From Pantoea trifolii (GTDB taxonomy: Bacteria > Pseudomonadota > Gammaproteobacteria > Enterobacterales > Enterobacteriaceae): 64,000 bases of DNA. The stretch is from NCBI RefSeq assembly GCF_024506435.1, contig NZ_JANIET010000001.1, positions 62,001 through 126,000 on the forward strand, given 5' to 3'. Both the position numbers and the translations under genes were made by a program. A model generated the notes under the pieces. The model ran no database searches. It was not told where the DNA came from and saw only the letters and a list, made by a program, of their open reading frames with translations. The first letter of the stretch is position 1, and every line of letters begins with the position of its first letter. This document shows, one piece after another, positions 37,159 through 48,764 of this stretch.

Positions 37159-37417
37159 AAATGCCTATCCTGGCTTTTGCTCGTCTTAGAAAATCTTCAT
37201 GATTCCACTCTTTTCCCGGGCCGCTTTCAAAGCCCTCTCTGACCAACTCTCTGAGTTTTTCCAGCTTTGATTCCGCCTGCTTCTCCCGCAGCAAGCGCAG
37301 CGAGTCGCGCACCACTTCGCTTTGCGTACGGTAGTCGCCAGACTCAACCAGAGATTCAACAAACTCGCGCAGTTCATCGCCTAAATCGATCGTCATGGTA
37401 CGTGCCATCATTGCCAT
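37136..37417 (-). CDS. ParD/CopG-type antitoxin
   Basis: A 93-residue antitoxin with an N-terminal ribbon-helix-helix (RTMTIDLGDELREFVESLVESGDYRTQSEVVRDSLRLL, cited in part) and an acidic/basic C-terminal tail (EDFLRRAKARIGIYEKDHHD) that would clasp ParE. The gene is intact. Three ATG codons lie in the first four positions (37417, 37411, 37408); I take the first. A perfect inverted repeat 4 bases before the start is the expected autoregulatory site. The paired toxin downstream is frameshifted, so the antitoxin may be kept only by chance or for cross-regulation. Confidence 0.85.
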   Translation of the reverse strand: MAMMARTMTIDLGDELREFVESLVESGDYRTQSEVVRDSLRLLREKQAESKLEKLRELVREGFESGPGKEWNHEDFLRRAKARIGIYEKDHHD

Positions 37418-37421
37418 CCAA

Positions 37422-37440
37422 TGTAAGAGTATTTCTTACA
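37422..37440. promoter_or_regulatory. parD operator
   Basis: TGTAAGA, 5-base spacer, TCTTACA: a perfect inverted repeat directly upstream of the antitoxin start, overlapping a possible minus-strand promoter (TTGCGC, 17 bases, TAAGAA). This is the usual site of ParD autorepression. Confidence 0.7.
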
Positions 37441-37519
37441 TTCTGGCACTTTTTTGCGCAACTGGGAATGTGCGTTGCAGCGCAGTTACAAGCTGAACTG
37501 CGAGGCAACGCGAGAGATT

Positions 37520-39373
37520 TTATGCAGATGAGATGGGAAACAGGCGTGCGTCGCGCAGCAGATGTTCGTTACCACGGCGGCGGGTGAAGCCGCTGCGGTC
37601 GAAGAATTCCAGAATCTGTATCGCCACTTTGCGCCCGGTGCCCAGCTGGTTGCGGAAGTCGGCGGCGCTGGTGCTGCCATCCTGCGCGGCGCGGCTCCGA
37701 ATCAGATCGGCGAAGATCTGGATCTGGTCGCTGCGATAGTAGCGATCGCGCACGATCGCGGTGATGTGTCCGAGCCGTGCGGCAGTGAGCAGCAGCGATC
37801 GAATCGCCTGTTCATCCTGCTGCAGCGCCAGCGCGATATCGCGCACCCACAGCGGCTGGTCGCCAAACAGCGGGCCGACCTGCTGCCAAAGTGCTTCTTC
37901 CTGCGGGTTGAAGCGCGGTTCGAAATCGGGCAGATGCAGCCAGCCTTGCCGCTGTTGCAGCTGGCCTTGCGCCAGCAGCTGATCAATCAGCGCTAGCACC
38001 CATTCGGCAGGCTGATGCGGCATGGCCACGCGACGCAAACGGTCGTGACCGATCCCCGGCACTTCGGGATGCTGCTGATGAAAATGTGCCAGCGATTCCA
38101 GCAGCTTTTGCTGCCAAAGTGCCGCCTGCGCAGCACTCATTAGCGCGTTACCGAGCTGCACCGGCGCTGTGTTCTCAATCAGTGCATCCAGCGCGGGTTC
38201 GGTAAGCTGACGCGCCCATGCCAGATCGCGTAATTCTGTCGGTTGATACGCCAGATGCGCCTGCAGGCTGGCGTCATCATCTTGTGCGGCGGCCAGCTGC
38301 TGCAGCCAGACGAGATACTCCGCCTGACGTTTGCCACGCTTTTTACTGTTAAGCAGCAGCACGCGCGCGCCGCCCAGCGTGTGCTGTGCGTTGCTGTCGC
38401 GAAGAATCAGCCGATCGTTCTCCGCCAGCCACAGCGGCTCGTTCAGGACTATTTCCGCCACATCATCCGCCAGCAGCGTGATGCGTCCGGTGACGTGGCT
38501 GGCGGCGTGGTGGATATGAATCGGCTGCGATGCACTTTTCAGCGGCTGCAGCAAGCGCAGCGCCACGGTTAAGCGCGTGGTGCCTTCCGCTTTGGCCTGT
38601 GACAGCAGCCAATCGCCGCGCGCGATCTGCGCTTTTTCCACATCGCCAACGATATTTAATGCAATACGCTCACCGGCCTGCGCGTGCGTCACCGATTGGT
38701 TCTGCGCATGCAGGGCACGCACGCGCAGCGGCAGATTCAGGCTGCTGAGCCAAAGGGTATCACCGACGTTCACTTCACCCGTCAGCGCGGTGCCGGTGAC
38801 CACCAATCCAGTACCTTTCAGCGTGAAGGCGCGATCGATGGCGAGACGAAAACGGTAACGCGGGTCGAACGCCGGTTCCGCCAGCGTGCTGAGATGCTGG
38901 CGCAGCGCGTCGATGCCTTGCTGCGTGTGGCTGCTGGTGACAAATTGCGGCACTGCCGGCCAGCCGAGTTGCTGCGTGAGCTGCGCCACCTGTAGCTGGA
39001 CTGACGCGATGCGCGCCTCATCCACGCGATCGGCTTTGGTCAGCGCCACGCTAAGCGGTGGCTGTCCGGCCAGGCTCAGCAGCTGCAGATGTTCGCGGGT
39101 TTGCGGCATCACGCCATCGTCGCAGGCCACCACCAGCAGCGCGTGATGAATGCCGCCAATGCCCGCCAGCATATTGGCGAGAAATTTCTCGTGGCCCGGC
39201 ACATCAATAAAGCCGAGTACGCGTCCGTCCGGCTGCGGCCAATAGGCGTAGCCGAGATCGATGGTCATACCGCGCCGTTTCTCTTCGGGCAGGCGATCGG
39301 CATCCACGCCGGTTAATGCCTGTAGCAACGCGGTTTTACCGTGATCGACGTGTCCAGCGGTGGCAATAATCAT
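37520..39373 (-). CDS. selB: Selenocysteine-specific elongation factor SelB
   Basis: A 617-residue translation GTPase (E. coli 614) that binds Sec-tRNA-Sec and the SECIS hairpin and delivers Sec to UGA. G1 GHVDHGKT (residues 7-14), G3 DVPGHE near 58 and G4 TKAD near 111 are seen, followed by EF-Tu-like barrels. Four winged-helix domains fill the C terminus and end with [24 protein letters not shown], which reads the mRNA hairpin. Its start overlaps the selA stop (ATGA), so the two are coupled. Its substrates selC and fdoG are both in this window. Confidence 0.97.
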   Translation of the reverse strand: MIIATAGHVDHGKTALLQALTGVDADRLPEEKRRGMTIDLGYAYWPQPDGRVLGFIDVPGHEKFLANMLAGIGGIHHALLVVACDDGVMPQTREHLQLLSLAGQPPLSVALTKADRVDEARIASVQLQVAQLTQQLGWPAVPQFVTSSHTQQGIDALRQHLSTLAEPAFDPRYRFRLAIDRAFTLKGTGLVVTGTALTGEVNVGDTLWLSSLNLPLRVRALHAQNQSVTHAQAGERIALNIVGDVEKAQIARGDWLLSQAKAEGTTRLTVALRLLQPLKSASQPIHIHHAASHVTGRITLLADDVAEIVLNEPLWLAENDRLILRDSNAQHTLGGARVLLLNSKKRGKRQAEYLVWLQQLAAAQDDDASLQAHLAYQPTELRDLAWARQLTEPALDALIENTAPVQLGNALMSAAQAALWQQKLLESLAHFHQQHPEVPGIGHDRLRRVAMPHQPAEWVLALIDQLLAQGQLQQRQGWLHLPDFEPRFNPQEEALWQQVGPLFGDQPLWVRDIALALQQDEQAIRSLLLTAARLGHITAIVRDRYYRSDQIQIFADLIRSRAAQDGSTSAADFRNQLGTGRKVAIQILEFFDRSGFTRRRGNEHLLRDARLFPISSA

Positions 39374-40749
39374 GGCGCTATGGCCTGAATCAGCGCGCTT
39401 TCATCATCAAGGCAGCGTAAATCCAACCACAGTTTGCCTTCCTGAATGCGGCCAATTACCGGGCGCGCTAAGCTGCGCCAGCGCTGTGACAAACTGGCAA
39501 GCTGGCTGCCGCGACCATCGCGTGGCGTGAAGGTGATGGCGAAACTGGCAATACGCTCAACCGGTAGCGATCCGCTGCCGATTTGCGAAGAACAGGGCGC
39601 GATCGCCAACGAAAAATCATTGCTAAAAGTCTTTTCTAATGCGGGCATCAATCGTTCGGCCTGCTGCAGAATATCGTGCGAGGAACGCGTCAGCAGCCGC
39701 AGCGTCGGCAGGGCTTCGCGCAGCGTGTCTGGCTGGCGATAAAGTTGCAAGGTGGCTTCCAGCGCTGCGAGCGTCATTTTATCGACGCGCAGCGCGCGTT
39801 TCAGCGGATGCGACTGCAGTTGATCAATCAGCGCCTGCTTGCCGACGATAATGCCGGCCTGCGGACCGCCGAGCAGTTTGTCGCCGGAGAAGCTCACCAG
39901 ACTGACGCCCGCGGCGATCAGCTGCTGCGGCATCGGTTCGGCGGGCAGACCAAATTCGGTCATATCGACCAGCGAACCGCTGCCAAGATCGGTGATCACC
40001 GGCAGTTGATAAGCGTCACCCAGCTCAACCAATTCCGCTTCTGTTACCGCATGGGTAAAGCCCTGAATCTGATAATTGCTGGTGTGCACCTTCATCAGCA
40101 AGCCGCTGTTTTCCGCGATCGCGGCACGATAATCTTTCAGATGCGTGCGGTTGGTGGTGCCGACTTCAACCAGCTTGCAGCCCGCCTGGCGCATCACGTC
40201 GGGGATGCGAAAGGCACCGCCAATTTCCACCAGCTCGCCGCGCGAGACAATCACTTCGCGTCCCGGTGCTAAAGCCGCCAGCATCAGTAACACGGCGGCA
40301 GCGTTGTTGTTGACGATACAGGCCGCTTCCGCGCCGGTTAATTCGCACAGCAGCGCGCTGACGGCGCGATCGCGATGGCCGCGCGCCGCATCATCCAGCG
40401 CATATTCCAGCGTGACCGGCTGACGCAGGCTGTTAACCACCGCATCGATGGCGCGATCGCTCAGCTGCGCGCGGCCGAGATTGGTGTGCAGCACGGTACC
40501 GGTGAGATTGAACACCGGACGCAGTGCACTTTGCTGCTGCTGCTGGCTGCGGCGCAGCGCTTCATCGGGCCAGTTCACGTGCCATTCCGGCAAGGTTTGA
40601 TGCTGCTGAATGTGCTCGCGCGCTTCCTGCTGCATGCTGCGCAGCTGGCGCGTGGCAAAGGCGGTACCGTGATGCGCCAGCAGCGGCTGCAGCGCCGGAT
40701 CGCGCAGCAGGCTGTCGATAGCAGGTAATTGGCTGTACAGGTTTTTCAT
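39370..40749 (-). CDS. selA: Selenocysteine synthase SelA
   Basis: A 459-residue PLP enzyme (E. coli 463) that converts Ser-tRNA-Sec to Sec-tRNA-Sec with selenophosphate. [44 protein letters not shown] and the PLP-lysine motif FSGDKLLGG (Lys291) are all conserved. I start at 40749 because the family N terminus ([12 protein letters not shown]) follows at once; no clear ribosome site is present, and the gene is only 8 bases behind yibF, so translation may depend on coupling. A longer frame reaching into yibF is rejected. Confidence 0.97.
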   Translation of the reverse strand: MKNLYSQLPAIDSLLRDPALQPLLAHHGTAFATRQLRSMQQEAREHIQQHQTLPEWHVNWPDEALRRSQQQQQSALRPVFNLTGTVLHTNLGRAQLSDRAIDAVVNSLRQPVTLEYALDDAARGHRDRAVSALLCELTGAEAACIVNNNAAAVLLMLAALAPGREVIVSRGELVEIGGAFRIPDVMRQAGCKLVEVGTTNRTHLKDYRAAIAENSGLLMKVHTSNYQIQGFTHAVTEAELVELGDAYQLPVITDLGSGSLVDMTEFGLPAEPMPQQLIAAGVSLVSFSGDKLLGGPQAGIIVGKQALIDQLQSHPLKRALRVDKMTLAALEATLQLYRQPDTLREALPTLRLLTRSSHDILQQAERLMPALEKTFSNDFSLAIAPCSSQIGSGSLPVERIASFAITFTPRDGRGSQLASLSQRWRSLARPVIGRIQEGKLWLDLRCLDDESALIQAIAP

Positions 40750-40757
40750 CAGGTGAC

Positions 40758-41369
40758 TTAGAGAGTAGGCGGAACAGTGCGGGCAAAGCTTTCGCGCGCA
40801 AACAGGTTTTCGGCCAGCTTCACCAGCGCCGGGCGATTCACGCACCAGTTGGGCAGCACGCGGCGGAAATTCAGGTAACCAATCATGCAGCCGGTGGCGA
40901 TATCGGCCAGATTCAGCGTGCCGCTATTGAGCCATTCGCCCTGTGCGGCGGCGGTTTCCAGCGCATCAAGGCCGCGCTGAATTTTGTCGCGATTGCGCAG
41001 CAGCACCTCTGCGGATTGCTGATCGCCGGGTCGCATTTGCTCGCGCACGATCATCACCGCAGCGTCGTTGATGCCGTCGGCGAGTTTTTCCAGCTGACGA
41101 ATTTGCAGCGCGTGCAGCGCATCATCAGGCAACAGCGCAGGCGCATCGCCGCGCAGTTCAATCACCTGCGCGATGATTGAGGAGTCGAACCAGGTGAGCT
41201 GATTGTCATCAATCAGCGCCGGCACTTTGCCCAGCGGATTGTACTGCGGGACATCGCTGTCATCGGTCCACGGAGAGTGATTAACGAATTCGAAAACCAG
41301 GCCTTTTTCCAACAGAATGACGGATATTTTGCGTACAAAAGGGCTGGTGTAGCTGCCAATCAGTTTCAT
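40758..41369 (-). CDS. yibF: Glutathione S-transferase-like protein YibF
   Basis: A 203-residue GST-fold protein (E. coli YibF 202). The thioredoxin-like N-terminal domain has [17 protein letters not shown] with the catalytic-position Ser/Tyr and the cis-Pro region [19 protein letters not shown] that binds glutathione. The helical domain follows. Its enzymatic role is not established. In E. coli it also precedes selA-selB, suggesting conserved co-expression. A palindromic repeat lies upstream, between it and fdhE. Confidence 0.93.
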   Translation of the reverse strand: MKLIGSYTSPFVRKISVILLEKGLVFEFVNHSPWTDDSDVPQYNPLGKVPALIDDNQLTWFDSSIIAQVIELRGDAPALLPDDALHALQIRQLEKLADGINDAAVMIVREQMRPGDQQSAEVLLRNRDKIQRGLDALETAAAQGEWLNSGTLNLADIATGCMIGYLNFRRVLPNWCVNRPALVKLAENLFARESFARTVPPTL

Positions 41370-41416
41370 CGTTCGCCTCCGTGTTGAGCTGCGTGGATTT
41401 GTGCGTTCATTGAGAA

Positions 41417-41439
41417 GGTCGCCATGAATGGCGACCTAC
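41417..41439. repeat. Palindromic intergenic repeat, copy 5
   Basis: GGTCGCCAT, GA, ATGGCGACCTAC: perfect palindromic core, lying 2 bases beyond the fdhE stop codon on the minus strand. Confidence 0.85.
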
Positions 41440-41441
41440 AG

Positions 41442-42368
41442 TTAGTCGCCGGGGAACATAAACGGATTCAGGCTGCTGCGTGCGAATCCTTCCTGCTCCA
41501 TGCGGGCATCCAGCACCAGCGAAGCGAGGTCATCGGCCACCGGTTCCACCGCCGGATCTTTTTCCTGATACAACATCTTCAGGTAGGTTCCGCAGTCGCC
41601 GCAGCTCTCTGCTTTCACCGCCGCTTTTTCGCTGTCCAGCGACCAGTAATGCAGATCGCCGGTTTGCTCGCAGTTGGAGCACTTGCTGCGCACCACATAC
41701 CATTCGCTTTCACACAAATTGCAGTGCAGATAGCGCAGTCCTTGCTGGCCCACGCTCATGTGCACCACGCTGGTGACCGGCACGCTGGCGCACACCGGAC
41801 AGAACTGGCGATGCTCACCGTATTCTGCGCGTGCTTTGCCCGGAATCAGCGCCGCCATTTGCGCCCAGTAAATCGACAACGCTGCCCAGATGAACGGCGA
41901 TTTATCGCTGCTCACCTGCGCGAAATCGCCTTCCAGCAGCGCATGCGCCAGATTTTCCAGCTCGGTAGTGGAGGCTTTTTCCAGATTCTCCAGCACCGCC
42001 AGCGCCTGGCCGCTCATCTCCGGCTTCAGCTCGGCGATCAGCGAATGCAGCAGACGTTGCCAGTGCGCATCGCGCGGGTAGGTGTGGATATCGAGCGGCG
42101 GCTTGCCCTGCTCGGCGCTCTGTGTCAGCCGCTGCTGCAGGTCGATTTGCAGCGGATGGTCATACAGCACGATCTCCTGCGCCTCGGCGATCACCGCAGC
42201 AAAGCGCAGGTAATCACCCAGCGGATTCTTCGCGGCCAGGTCGCGCAAACGTGCCGCACGGCGGCTATACAGATTTTTCAGCCGGGGGAAAAGTAACGGC
42301 GGAACTTGCTCCGCCGTCAGTTTTGCACCTTTCTCCAGCTGGTCCTGCGGGATGATGCGAATACTCAT
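41442..42368 (-). CDS. fdhE: Formate dehydrogenase maturation protein FdhE
   Basis: A 308-residue cytoplasmic protein (E. coli 309) needed for maturation or quality control of respiratory formate dehydrogenases. Four zinc/iron-binding CxxC pairs are visible: CPVC near 190, CNLC, CSNC and CGDC in the next 70 residues, a rubredoxin-like arrangement. [13 protein letters not shown] and [16 protein letters not shown] match the family. Its ATG overlaps the fdoI stop by one base (TGATG), so it is the last gene of fdoG-fdoH-fdoI-fdhE. Confidence 0.96.
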   Translation of the reverse strand: MSIRIIPQDQLEKGAKLTAEQVPPLLFPRLKNLYSRRAARLRDLAAKNPLGDYLRFAAVIAEAQEIVLYDHPLQIDLQQRLTQSAEQGKPPLDIHTYPRDAHWQRLLHSLIAELKPEMSGQALAVLENLEKASTTELENLAHALLEGDFAQVSSDKSPFIWAALSIYWAQMAALIPGKARAEYGEHRQFCPVCASVPVTSVVHMSVGQQGLRYLHCNLCESEWYVVRSKCSNCEQTGDLHYWSLDSEKAAVKAESCGDCGTYLKMLYQEKDPAVEPVADDLASLVLDARMEQEGFARSSLNPFMFPGD

Positions 42369-43009
42369 CAGGGACGTTTTTCCTGTTGTGTTTGGCGTTG
42401 GCGCTGCTCGCGATACCAGCGTGGGTGATGTTTCTTCGCCCACGCGGCCGGAACCCAGCCCTCAACCATGGCGGTAATGGTGCCTTTTACCCACAACGCG
42501 GCGTAAATGTGCACCATAATCACCATGATCAGCGCCACAGCTGAGACCGAATGCACCACTAGCGCGATGCGAATCAGCGGAATAGCAAAGGCACCGGCAA
42601 AGTACGGGCGCCAGATAACAATTCCGCTCACCAGCAGCAAGACTAAGCTGATGATAGCAGCCCAGAACACACACTTCTGCCCGAAGTTGTATTTGCCGGT
42701 ATCGCCGACCTCTTCGTTTTGCACGATTTTGTGGATGTTTTTCGCCCACACCAGGTCTTCGCGATTGATCAGATTATGTTTCCAATAGCGTAAGAACATG
42801 ATGATAAAGGCGGCAAACATCACCGTGCCAATAAAGGGATGCAGGATACGCGCCAACTGCGGCGTGCCGAGCACGTGCATCAGCCAGTTAAATGACGGGA
42901 AAAAGAAACCCAGTCCGCTCAGGGCGGCGAGCACAAAACAGAACGCCACAATCCAGTGATTGATGCGTTCCGGTGCGCTGTAGCGCACCAGACGATCGCG
43001 TTTTTTCAT
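42368..43009 (-). CDS. fdoI: Formate dehydrogenase-O cytochrome b556 subunit
   Basis: A 213-residue gamma subunit that anchors the enzyme in the inner membrane and passes electrons to menaquinone or ubiquinone through two b hemes. Four membrane helices are seen (about 17-38, 54-76, 110-132, 150-172). The His ligands are probably in [20 protein letters not shown] and [14 protein letters not shown] overlap with fdoH on one side and TGATG with fdhE on the other indicate strict co-translation. The E. coli proteins have 211 (FdoI) and 217 (FdnI) residues. Confidence 0.95.
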   Translation of the reverse strand: MKKRDRLVRYSAPERINHWIVAFCFVLAALSGLGFFFPSFNWLMHVLGTPQLARILHPFIGTVMFAAFIIMFLRYWKHNLINREDLVWAKNIHKIVQNEEVGDTGKYNFGQKCVFWAAIISLVLLLVSGIVIWRPYFAGAFAIPLIRIALVVHSVSAVALIMVIMVHIYAALWVKGTITAMVEGWVPAAWAKKHHPRWYREQRQRQTQQEKRP

Positions 43010-43908
43010 TATTCGCGCTCCTCTTTTTCGTGCAGGTTCTCGTCCTCATCCTCTTCCACGCGGTTCGGCCCTAAGCCAACGTAGTGGAACACTGAGGCGG
43101 CAAAGGTGGCGGCAAAACCAATCGCTGCCAGCGGTTTCCAGATCCCTTTCCAGAAAGTCACCGCCGGGCTGATGCTCGGGTTAGCCGGCAAACCGTGATA
43201 GAGCTGCGGTTTGTCGGCGTGGTGCAGCACGTACATCACGTGCGTGCCGCCGACGCCTTCTGGATCGTACAAGCCCGCGTTGGCATAGCCGCGCGTATTC
43301 AGCTCGGCCACGCGTTCACCCGCCAGCGCCTGCATATCGCTTTTGCTGCCGAAGTGAATCGCGCCGGTTGGGCAGGTTTTCACGCACGCCGGTTCCTGAC
43401 CAACATTGACACGATCGACGCACAGCGTGCATTTATACACGCGGTTGTCCTCTTTATTCATACGCGGCACATCGAACGGACAGCCAGCGATGCAGTAGCC
43501 GCAGCCAATGCACTGTTCTGACTGAAAATCGACAATGCCGTTGGCGTACTGAATAATCGCGCCTTCAGACGGACACGCCTTCAGGCAGCCGGGATCGGCG
43601 CAGTGCATGCAGCCATCCTTGCGGATCAGCCACTCTAACTTGCCGTTCTCCTCCACTTCTGAGAAGCGCATCACCGTCCAGGATTTGGCGGTCAAATCGG
43701 CGGGATTGTCGTACACCCCCACGTTATGTCCCACTTCATCGCGGATATCGTTCCACTCCGAACACGCCACCTGGCAGGCTTTGCAGCCGATGCAGGTGGT
43801 CACGTCGATCAGTTTCGCCACTTCCTGCTGATGGTTACGCGCCTGCGGGGCAGGCGTGAGTCCATTGGTGGCGGAGCGGCGGATAATGTCTTGAGATTGA
43901 TAAGCCAT
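43009..43908 (-). CDS. fdoH: Formate dehydrogenase-O iron-sulfur subunit
   Basis: A 299-residue beta subunit (E. coli 300) with four ferredoxin-type clusters: [40 protein letters not shown] and [23 protein letters not shown]-terminal membrane helix (near 255-280, [20 protein letters not shown]) fixes it in the membrane with its bulk in the periplasm, carried across by the Tat system with FdoG. It transfers electrons from the molybdenum subunit to cytochrome b. It follows fdoG by 11 bases. Confidence 0.97.
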   Translation of the reverse strand: MAYQSQDIIRRSATNGLTPAPQARNHQQEVAKLIDVTTCIGCKACQVACSEWNDIRDEVGHNVGVYDNPADLTAKSWTVMRFSEVEENGKLEWLIRKDGCMHCADPGCLKACPSEGAIIQYANGIVDFQSEQCIGCGYCIAGCPFDVPRMNKEDNRVYKCTLCVDRVNVGQEPACVKTCPTGAIHFGSKSDMQALAGERVAELNTRGYANAGLYDPEGVGGTHVMYVLHHADKPQLYHGLPANPSISPAVTFWKGIWKPLAAIGFAATFAASVFHYVGLGPNRVEEDEDENLHEKEERE

Positions 43909-43919
43909 ATTCGTTCTCC

Positions 43920-46900
43920 TTACACCTTCTCGACGTTGACCAGGAACGCCTTAAATTCTGGCGTCTGCGTGTTGGCATCACCGACAAACGGCGTCAGGGT
44001 GTTGGCGATAAAGCCTTTTTTCGCCACGCCCTGATAACCCCAGTGAATCGGAATGCCGATGGTATCGACGATTTTGCCGTCGACGTTGAGTGGACGGATG
44101 CGCTTGGTGACCACCGCTTTGGCTTTGATGTAGCCGCGATTGGAGCTCACTTTCACCGTATCGCCCTGCGCGATGCCGAGCTTGTTGGCCAGCTTCTCGC
44201 CGATTTCGATAAACTGTTCCGGCTGCGCGATGGCATTGAGCCGCGCGTGTTTGGTCCAGTAATGGAAATGCTCGGTGAGGCGATAAGTGGTGCCGACATA
44301 CGGGAACTGCTCCGCCTGGCCCATCGATGCCAAATCGTCCTTGAACACGCGCGCCGCCGGGTTGGATACCACGTTCGGATGCAGCGGGTTGGTACCAATC
44401 GGCGTTTCAAACGGCTCGTAGTGTTCCGGGAACGGACCTTCAGCCATTTTGTCGAGCGCAAACAGGCGGCCCATGCCTTCCGGCTGCATGATGAACGGCC
44501 CAACATCGCTGCCTGGTGCGGCGGCGCTGTAATCCGGCACATCCATGCCGCCCCATTTCGCGCCATCCCATTTCAGGATTTGGCGTTTCGGATCCCACGG
44601 ATTGCCTTGCGGGTCAGCCGAGGCGCGGTTGTAGAGAATGCGGCGATTCAGCGGCCATGCCCAACTCCAGTTCAACGTGTTGCCCAAACCGGTGGGATCG
44701 GTGTTGTCGCGGCGCGCCATTTGGTTACCGTCCGGCGTCCAGCTGCCGGCGAAAATCCAGCAACCGCTGCTGGTGCTGCCGTCATCTTTCAGATGGGCAA
44801 AGGTGCTGAGCTGTTGGCCTTTTTTCACCAACAACGTGCCTTTGTCATCGTACACATCGGCCAGCGCTTTACCGTTGTTCTCCATCGCCACTTCTTCCGG
44901 CGCTGGATTTTCTGGCGTCAGGTAGTTCCAGCTCATGTTCAGCACTTGCTCAGGCAGCGCGCCGCCTTCACTGGCGTACATTTTGCGCAGGCGTGAATAG
45001 ATGCCGGAAAGGATTTCGCCATCATTCAGCGCTTCGCCCGGTGCATCCTGACCTTTCCAGTGCCACTGCAGCCAGCGTCCCGAGTTGACGATCGAACCGT
45101 TCTCTTCAGCGAAGCAGGTAGAGGGCAGACGGAACACTTCGGTCTGAATTTTTGACGGATCAACATCGTTAAACTCGTCGTGATTCTCCCAGAAGGTAGC
45201 GGTTTCGGTGTTGAGCGGGTCGATGGTGACCAGGAACTTCAGCTTCGACAGTGAATCAATCACTTTGCGCTTGTTCGGGAACGACGCCACCGGGTTAAAG
45301 CCTTGGCACAGATAGCCGTTGACCTTGCCTTGCGACATCATCTCGAAGTACTGCAGCACGTCGTAGCCTTTATCCCACTTCGGCAACCAGTCGAAGCCCC
45401 AGTTGTTTTCTTTCTGGGCTTTGTCGCCGAAGAAGGCTTTCATTTGGCTGACAAAGAATTTCGGGTAGTTGCTCCAGTAGTTCACCTGGCCCGGCAGCAG
45501 CGCTTTTGGCGTGTTGGCGGCAAGATAACTCTGCAGATCGGTCTGTTTCTCCGACGGCAAGGTCATGTAACCCGGCAAACTTTGCGACAGCAGACCGAGA
45601 TCGGTCAGACCCTGAATATTCGAGTGGCCGCGTAGCGCATTGATGCCGCCGCCAATCATGCCCATGTTGCCGAGCAGCAGCTGAATCATCGCCATGGTGC
45701 GGATGTTCTGCGCACCTACCGAGTGCTGCGTCCAGCCGAGCGCATACAGGAACGAGGTGGTGCGATCGCGCGCGCTGGTTTCGCCCAGCAGTTCGCAGAC
45801 ATGCAGGAAGTCAGCTTTTGGCGTGCCGCAGATGCGTTCAACAATTTCCGGCGTGTAGCGGCTAACGTGTTGCTTCAGCAGGTTCCACACGCAGCGCGGG
45901 TGCGTCAGCGTGGTGTCGCGTTTAGCAAAGCCGTCATCGCCTAACTCGTAGTTCCAGCTGGTTTTGTCGTACTTGCGATTCGCTTCGTCGTAGCCGCTGA
46001 ACAGGCCATCTTCAAAATGATAATCCTCACGCACAATCAGGCTGGCGTTGGTGTACGCCTCGACATATTCGCGCTGGATTTTTTCGTTTTGCAGCAGCCA
46101 CAGCAGTACGCCCGACAGGAAAGTGATGTCGGTGCCCGAGCGGATCGGCGTATAGAAATCGGCTACCGATGCGGTTCGTGTGAAACGCGGATCGATAACA
46201 ATAATTTTGGCTTTGTTGTGAATTTTGGCTTCCATCGCCCAGCGGAATCCCACGGGATGCGCTTCAGCGGCGTTACCGCCCATCACAACGATCAGATTGG
46301 CATTACGGATGTCGACCCAGTGATTGGTCATCGCACCGCGACCAAATGTTGGAGCAAGACTTGCTACCGTTGGTCCGTGTCAAACGCGTGCCTGGTTGTC
46401 GACCGCTAACATGCCGAGCGATCGGGTAAATTTCTGGGTTAAGTAACCGGTTTCGTTGCTGGATGCCGAAGCACACAACATGCCGGTGGAGAGCCAACGG
46501 TTTACCGTCACGCCAGCGGCGTTCTGCGCCACGAAGTTAGCGTCGCGGTCGGCTTTCATCAGCTTCGCGATGCGATCAAAGGCATCGTCCCAGCTAATGC
46601 GCTGCCATTTATTGGAGCCTGGCGCGCGGTATTCCGGGTATTGCAGGCGACTTTCACTGTGGATGAAGTCGAGCAGACCTGCGCCTTTCGGGCACAATGC
46701 GCCACGGCTCACCGGATGATCCGGATCCCCTTCGATGTGGAAAATGGTCTCTTTGGCGTTTTTCGCGCCGTCACCGAGGCTGTACATTAACAAGCCACAG
46801 CCGACTGAGCAGTAAGTGCAGGTGTTACGGGTTTCGCGCGCGCGCAGCAGTTTGTACTGCCGCGTTTCCGCCAGCGCTACCTCTGGCGCAAAGCCGAGCA

Positions 46901-46967
46901 GCGCTGCCGTTGTCCCTGCCATACCGCCAGCACACACCTTGAAGAATTTTCTTCGGCTGACGTTCAT
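43920..46967 (-). CDS. fdoG: Formate dehydrogenase-O major subunit, selenocysteine- and molybdenum-containing
   Basis: A 1015-residue catalytic subunit, read through an in-frame TGA (46380-46382) that encodes selenocysteine at residue 196, the same position as in E. coli FdoG and FdnG; the context ARV-Sec-HGPT is identical. The Tat signal RRKFFKV is at residues 5-11, a [4Fe-4S] motif [11 protein letters not shown] near 50-60, and a bis-MGD-binding [18 protein letters not shown] follows the Sec. It oxidises formate to CO2 in the periplasm and feeds the quinone pool. A hairpin directly after the UGA matches a bacterial SECIS. A naive gene call would split it in two. Confidence 0.97.
46340..46375 (-). 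other. SECIS hairpin of fdoG
   Basis: On the minus strand, starting 4 bases after the UGA: outer stem GACCAA (46375-46370) with TTGGTC (46345-46340), and inner stem AGCAAG/CTTGCT with the short UC-containing apex AAGUCUU. SelB recognises such a loop in fdhF/fdnG mRNA. This is the signal that makes the UGA selenocysteine rather than stop. Confidence 0.85.
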
Positions 46968-47104
46968 GGATTATCCTTTCAACATGATTGATTGTACTTT
47001 TGCAGTGCAGTGGATCGGGCGTCACAATAACCCGACGAATATTGCGGCAATAGCGACCTAATAATACCACTACTTTAGTAAGGTTGTTGTATGAGGCGAA
47101 AAAA

Positions 47105-47929
47105 GTGACAGAGAATGAGCAGGAAAGTCATATTAATGTGAATAAGATCTCAGGCGCGGTGCAGGCGCAGGTGCATCAGCGGCGTGATATCAGACTCGCG
47201 GAAACTGACTGGCTGGCCGAGGAAGTGCCGGTGGCGCTGGTCTACAACGGCATTTCACACGTTGTGATGATGGCGACACCCAATGATTTGGAAGCTTTTG
47301 CGTTAGGTTTCTCGCTCTCGGAAGGCATTATTGCGCGCCCGGATGAAATCTTCGGCATCGATGTGGTGCCGGGCTGTAACGGTGTTGAAGTGCAGATTGA
47401 GCTCTCCAGCCGCCGCTTTATGGCGCTGAAAGAGCAGCGTCGTGCGATGGCCGGACGCACCGGCTGCGGCGTATGTGGCGTCGAGCAACTTGATCAAATT
47501 GGTAAGCCGCTACAGCCGCTGCCATTCAGCCAAACCTTTGATTTAGCTAACCTTGATACAGGCCTGGCGCAGCTGCGCGATTACCAGCCGATCGGCAATC
47601 TTACCGGCTGCACGCACGCGGCGGCGTGGATGTCACCGCAAGGCGAATTGCAGGGCGGCTATGAAGATGTCGGTCGCCATGTGGCGCTGGATAAACTGCT
47701 GGGGAATCGCAGCCAGCAGCCGTGGCAGCAGGGCGCGTTGCTGGTTTCCAGCCGCGCCAGCTATGAGATGGTGCAGAAATCCGCCATGTGCGGCGTGGAA
47801 ATTCTGTTCGCGGTTTCGGCGGCGACCCAGCTTGCCGTTGAGGTGGCCGAACGCTGTAATCTCACGCTGGTTGGCTTCAGTAAGCCGGGCCGCGCCACGG
47901 TTTACAGCCACCCGCAGCGTCTGCGTTAA
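47105..47929 (+). CDS. fdhD: Formate dehydrogenase sulfurtransferase FdhD
   Basis: A 274-residue protein (E. coli 277) that passes sulfur from IscS to the bis-MGD cofactor of formate dehydrogenases. The functional motif [13 protein letters not shown] with its two Cys lies near 125-135, and GCTHAAAW and [14 protein letters not shown] follow. I take the GTG at 47105 as start: GAGG stands 8 bases before it, whereas the two upstream TTG codons have no site, and E. coli fdhD also has an extended N terminus of this size. It is divergent from fdoG and overlaps the convergent deoR gene by 4 bases. Confidence 0.95.
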   Translation: MTENEQESHINVNKISGAVQAQVHQRRDIRLAETDWLAEEVPVALVYNGISHVVMMATPNDLEAFALGFSLSEGIIARPDEIFGIDVVPGCNGVEVQIELSSRRFMALKEQRRAMAGRTGCGVCGVEQLDQIGKPLQPLPFSQTFDLANLDTGLAQLRDYQPIGNLTGCTHAAAWMSPQGELQGGYEDVGRHVALDKLLGNRSQQPWQQGALLVSSRASYEMVQKSAMCGVEILFAVSAATQLAVEVAERCNLTLVGFSKPGRATVYSHPQRLR

Positions 47930-48702
47930 ACCACCTGTACCTGCGGCAACGCCTGTTGCAGCGCTGCCAGCGCACCAGGTTTTGCTGCGCCGCTGTCGCA
48001 AATCAGCAGATCGACTTCCGCAATCGGCGCATAAACGGTGCGGCTGATCACGCCGAGTTTGCTGTTATCCGCCAGTAAAATGGTGCGATTCGCCTGCTGC
48101 ACCATGGCGCGGGCAATCGCCGCTTCGTGGGGATGAAAGCTGCTGGCACCGTTTTTAGCATCGATACCGACCGGCGAAAGCAGCGCCACATCGGCGCGAT
48201 AACGATAAATTTCGCCGATCGTCATCTCCCCGCGCGTTTGCTGCGCGCCCGCCATCATCATGCCGCCAAGCAAAATCACCTGATTATTCAACGTCTCATG
48301 CTCCTCCGCCGCGCTCAGCGCCAGCGCGGCCTGCAAACTGTTGGTGATGATGGTTAAACCCGACATGCTGCGCAGCTGTTCGGCCAGCATGGTGGTGGTG
48401 GTGCCGGCATCGAGGAACAGCGTTTGGCCGGGCTGAAGATGCTGCGCGGCAGCAACCGCAATCGCGCGTTTCTCTTTCGCCTGCGCGTTGCGGCGCACCT
48501 GTAATGGCGGTTCCGGCTGGCTATCGACGGCAACCAAACCACCATGTACACGCCGCGCCAATCCCTGCGCTTCCAGTTCAATGATGTCGCGCCGCGCGGT
48601 TTCGCGCGAAATGCCAAGCTCGTTGATGATGCGTTCGGTGCTGAGCTGATGTTGCGTGGTCAGCAGCGCGCGAATGCGGTGTAAGCGGGTTTCCTGCAGC
48701 AT
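47926..48702 (-). CDS. DeoR-family transcriptional regulator
   Basis: A 258-residue DeoR/GlpR-type repressor. The HTH ([37 protein letters not shown], seen in sections) occupies residues 15-55, and the effector domain shows the family [15 protein letters not shown] and [11 protein letters not shown], then [14 protein letters not shown]. Such proteins usually answer to phosphorylated sugars. Start 48702 is preferred to 48726 because AGGGA lies upstream. It is divergent from the aminotransferase gene; the tandem 18-bp repeat between them (48765-48800) is a likely binding site. Confidence 0.87.
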   Translation of the reverse strand: MLQETRLHRIRALLTTQHQLSTERIINELGISRETARRDIIELEAQGLARRVHGGLVAVDSQPEPPLQVRRNAQAKEKRAIAVAAAQHLQPGQTLFLDAGTTTTMLAEQLRSMSGLTIITNSLQAALALSAAEEHETLNNQVILLGGMMMAGAQQTRGEMTIGEIYRYRADVALLSPVGIDAKNGASSFHPHEAAIARAMVQQANRTILLADNSKLGVISRTVYAPIAEVDLLICDSGAAKPGALAALQQALPQVQVV

Positions 48703-48764
48703 GACTTTTCCCTGTGGCGTGTTCAACCTGGGCCTAAGCTTACCTGAGTGTCATGATGCCGTCA

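Noticed and set aside
46380..46382. Premature stop making fdoG a pseudogene
   Set aside because: The UGA is at the family selenocysteine position (196), in the ARV-Sec-HGPT context, followed by a SECIS-like hairpin. selA, selB and selC are present.
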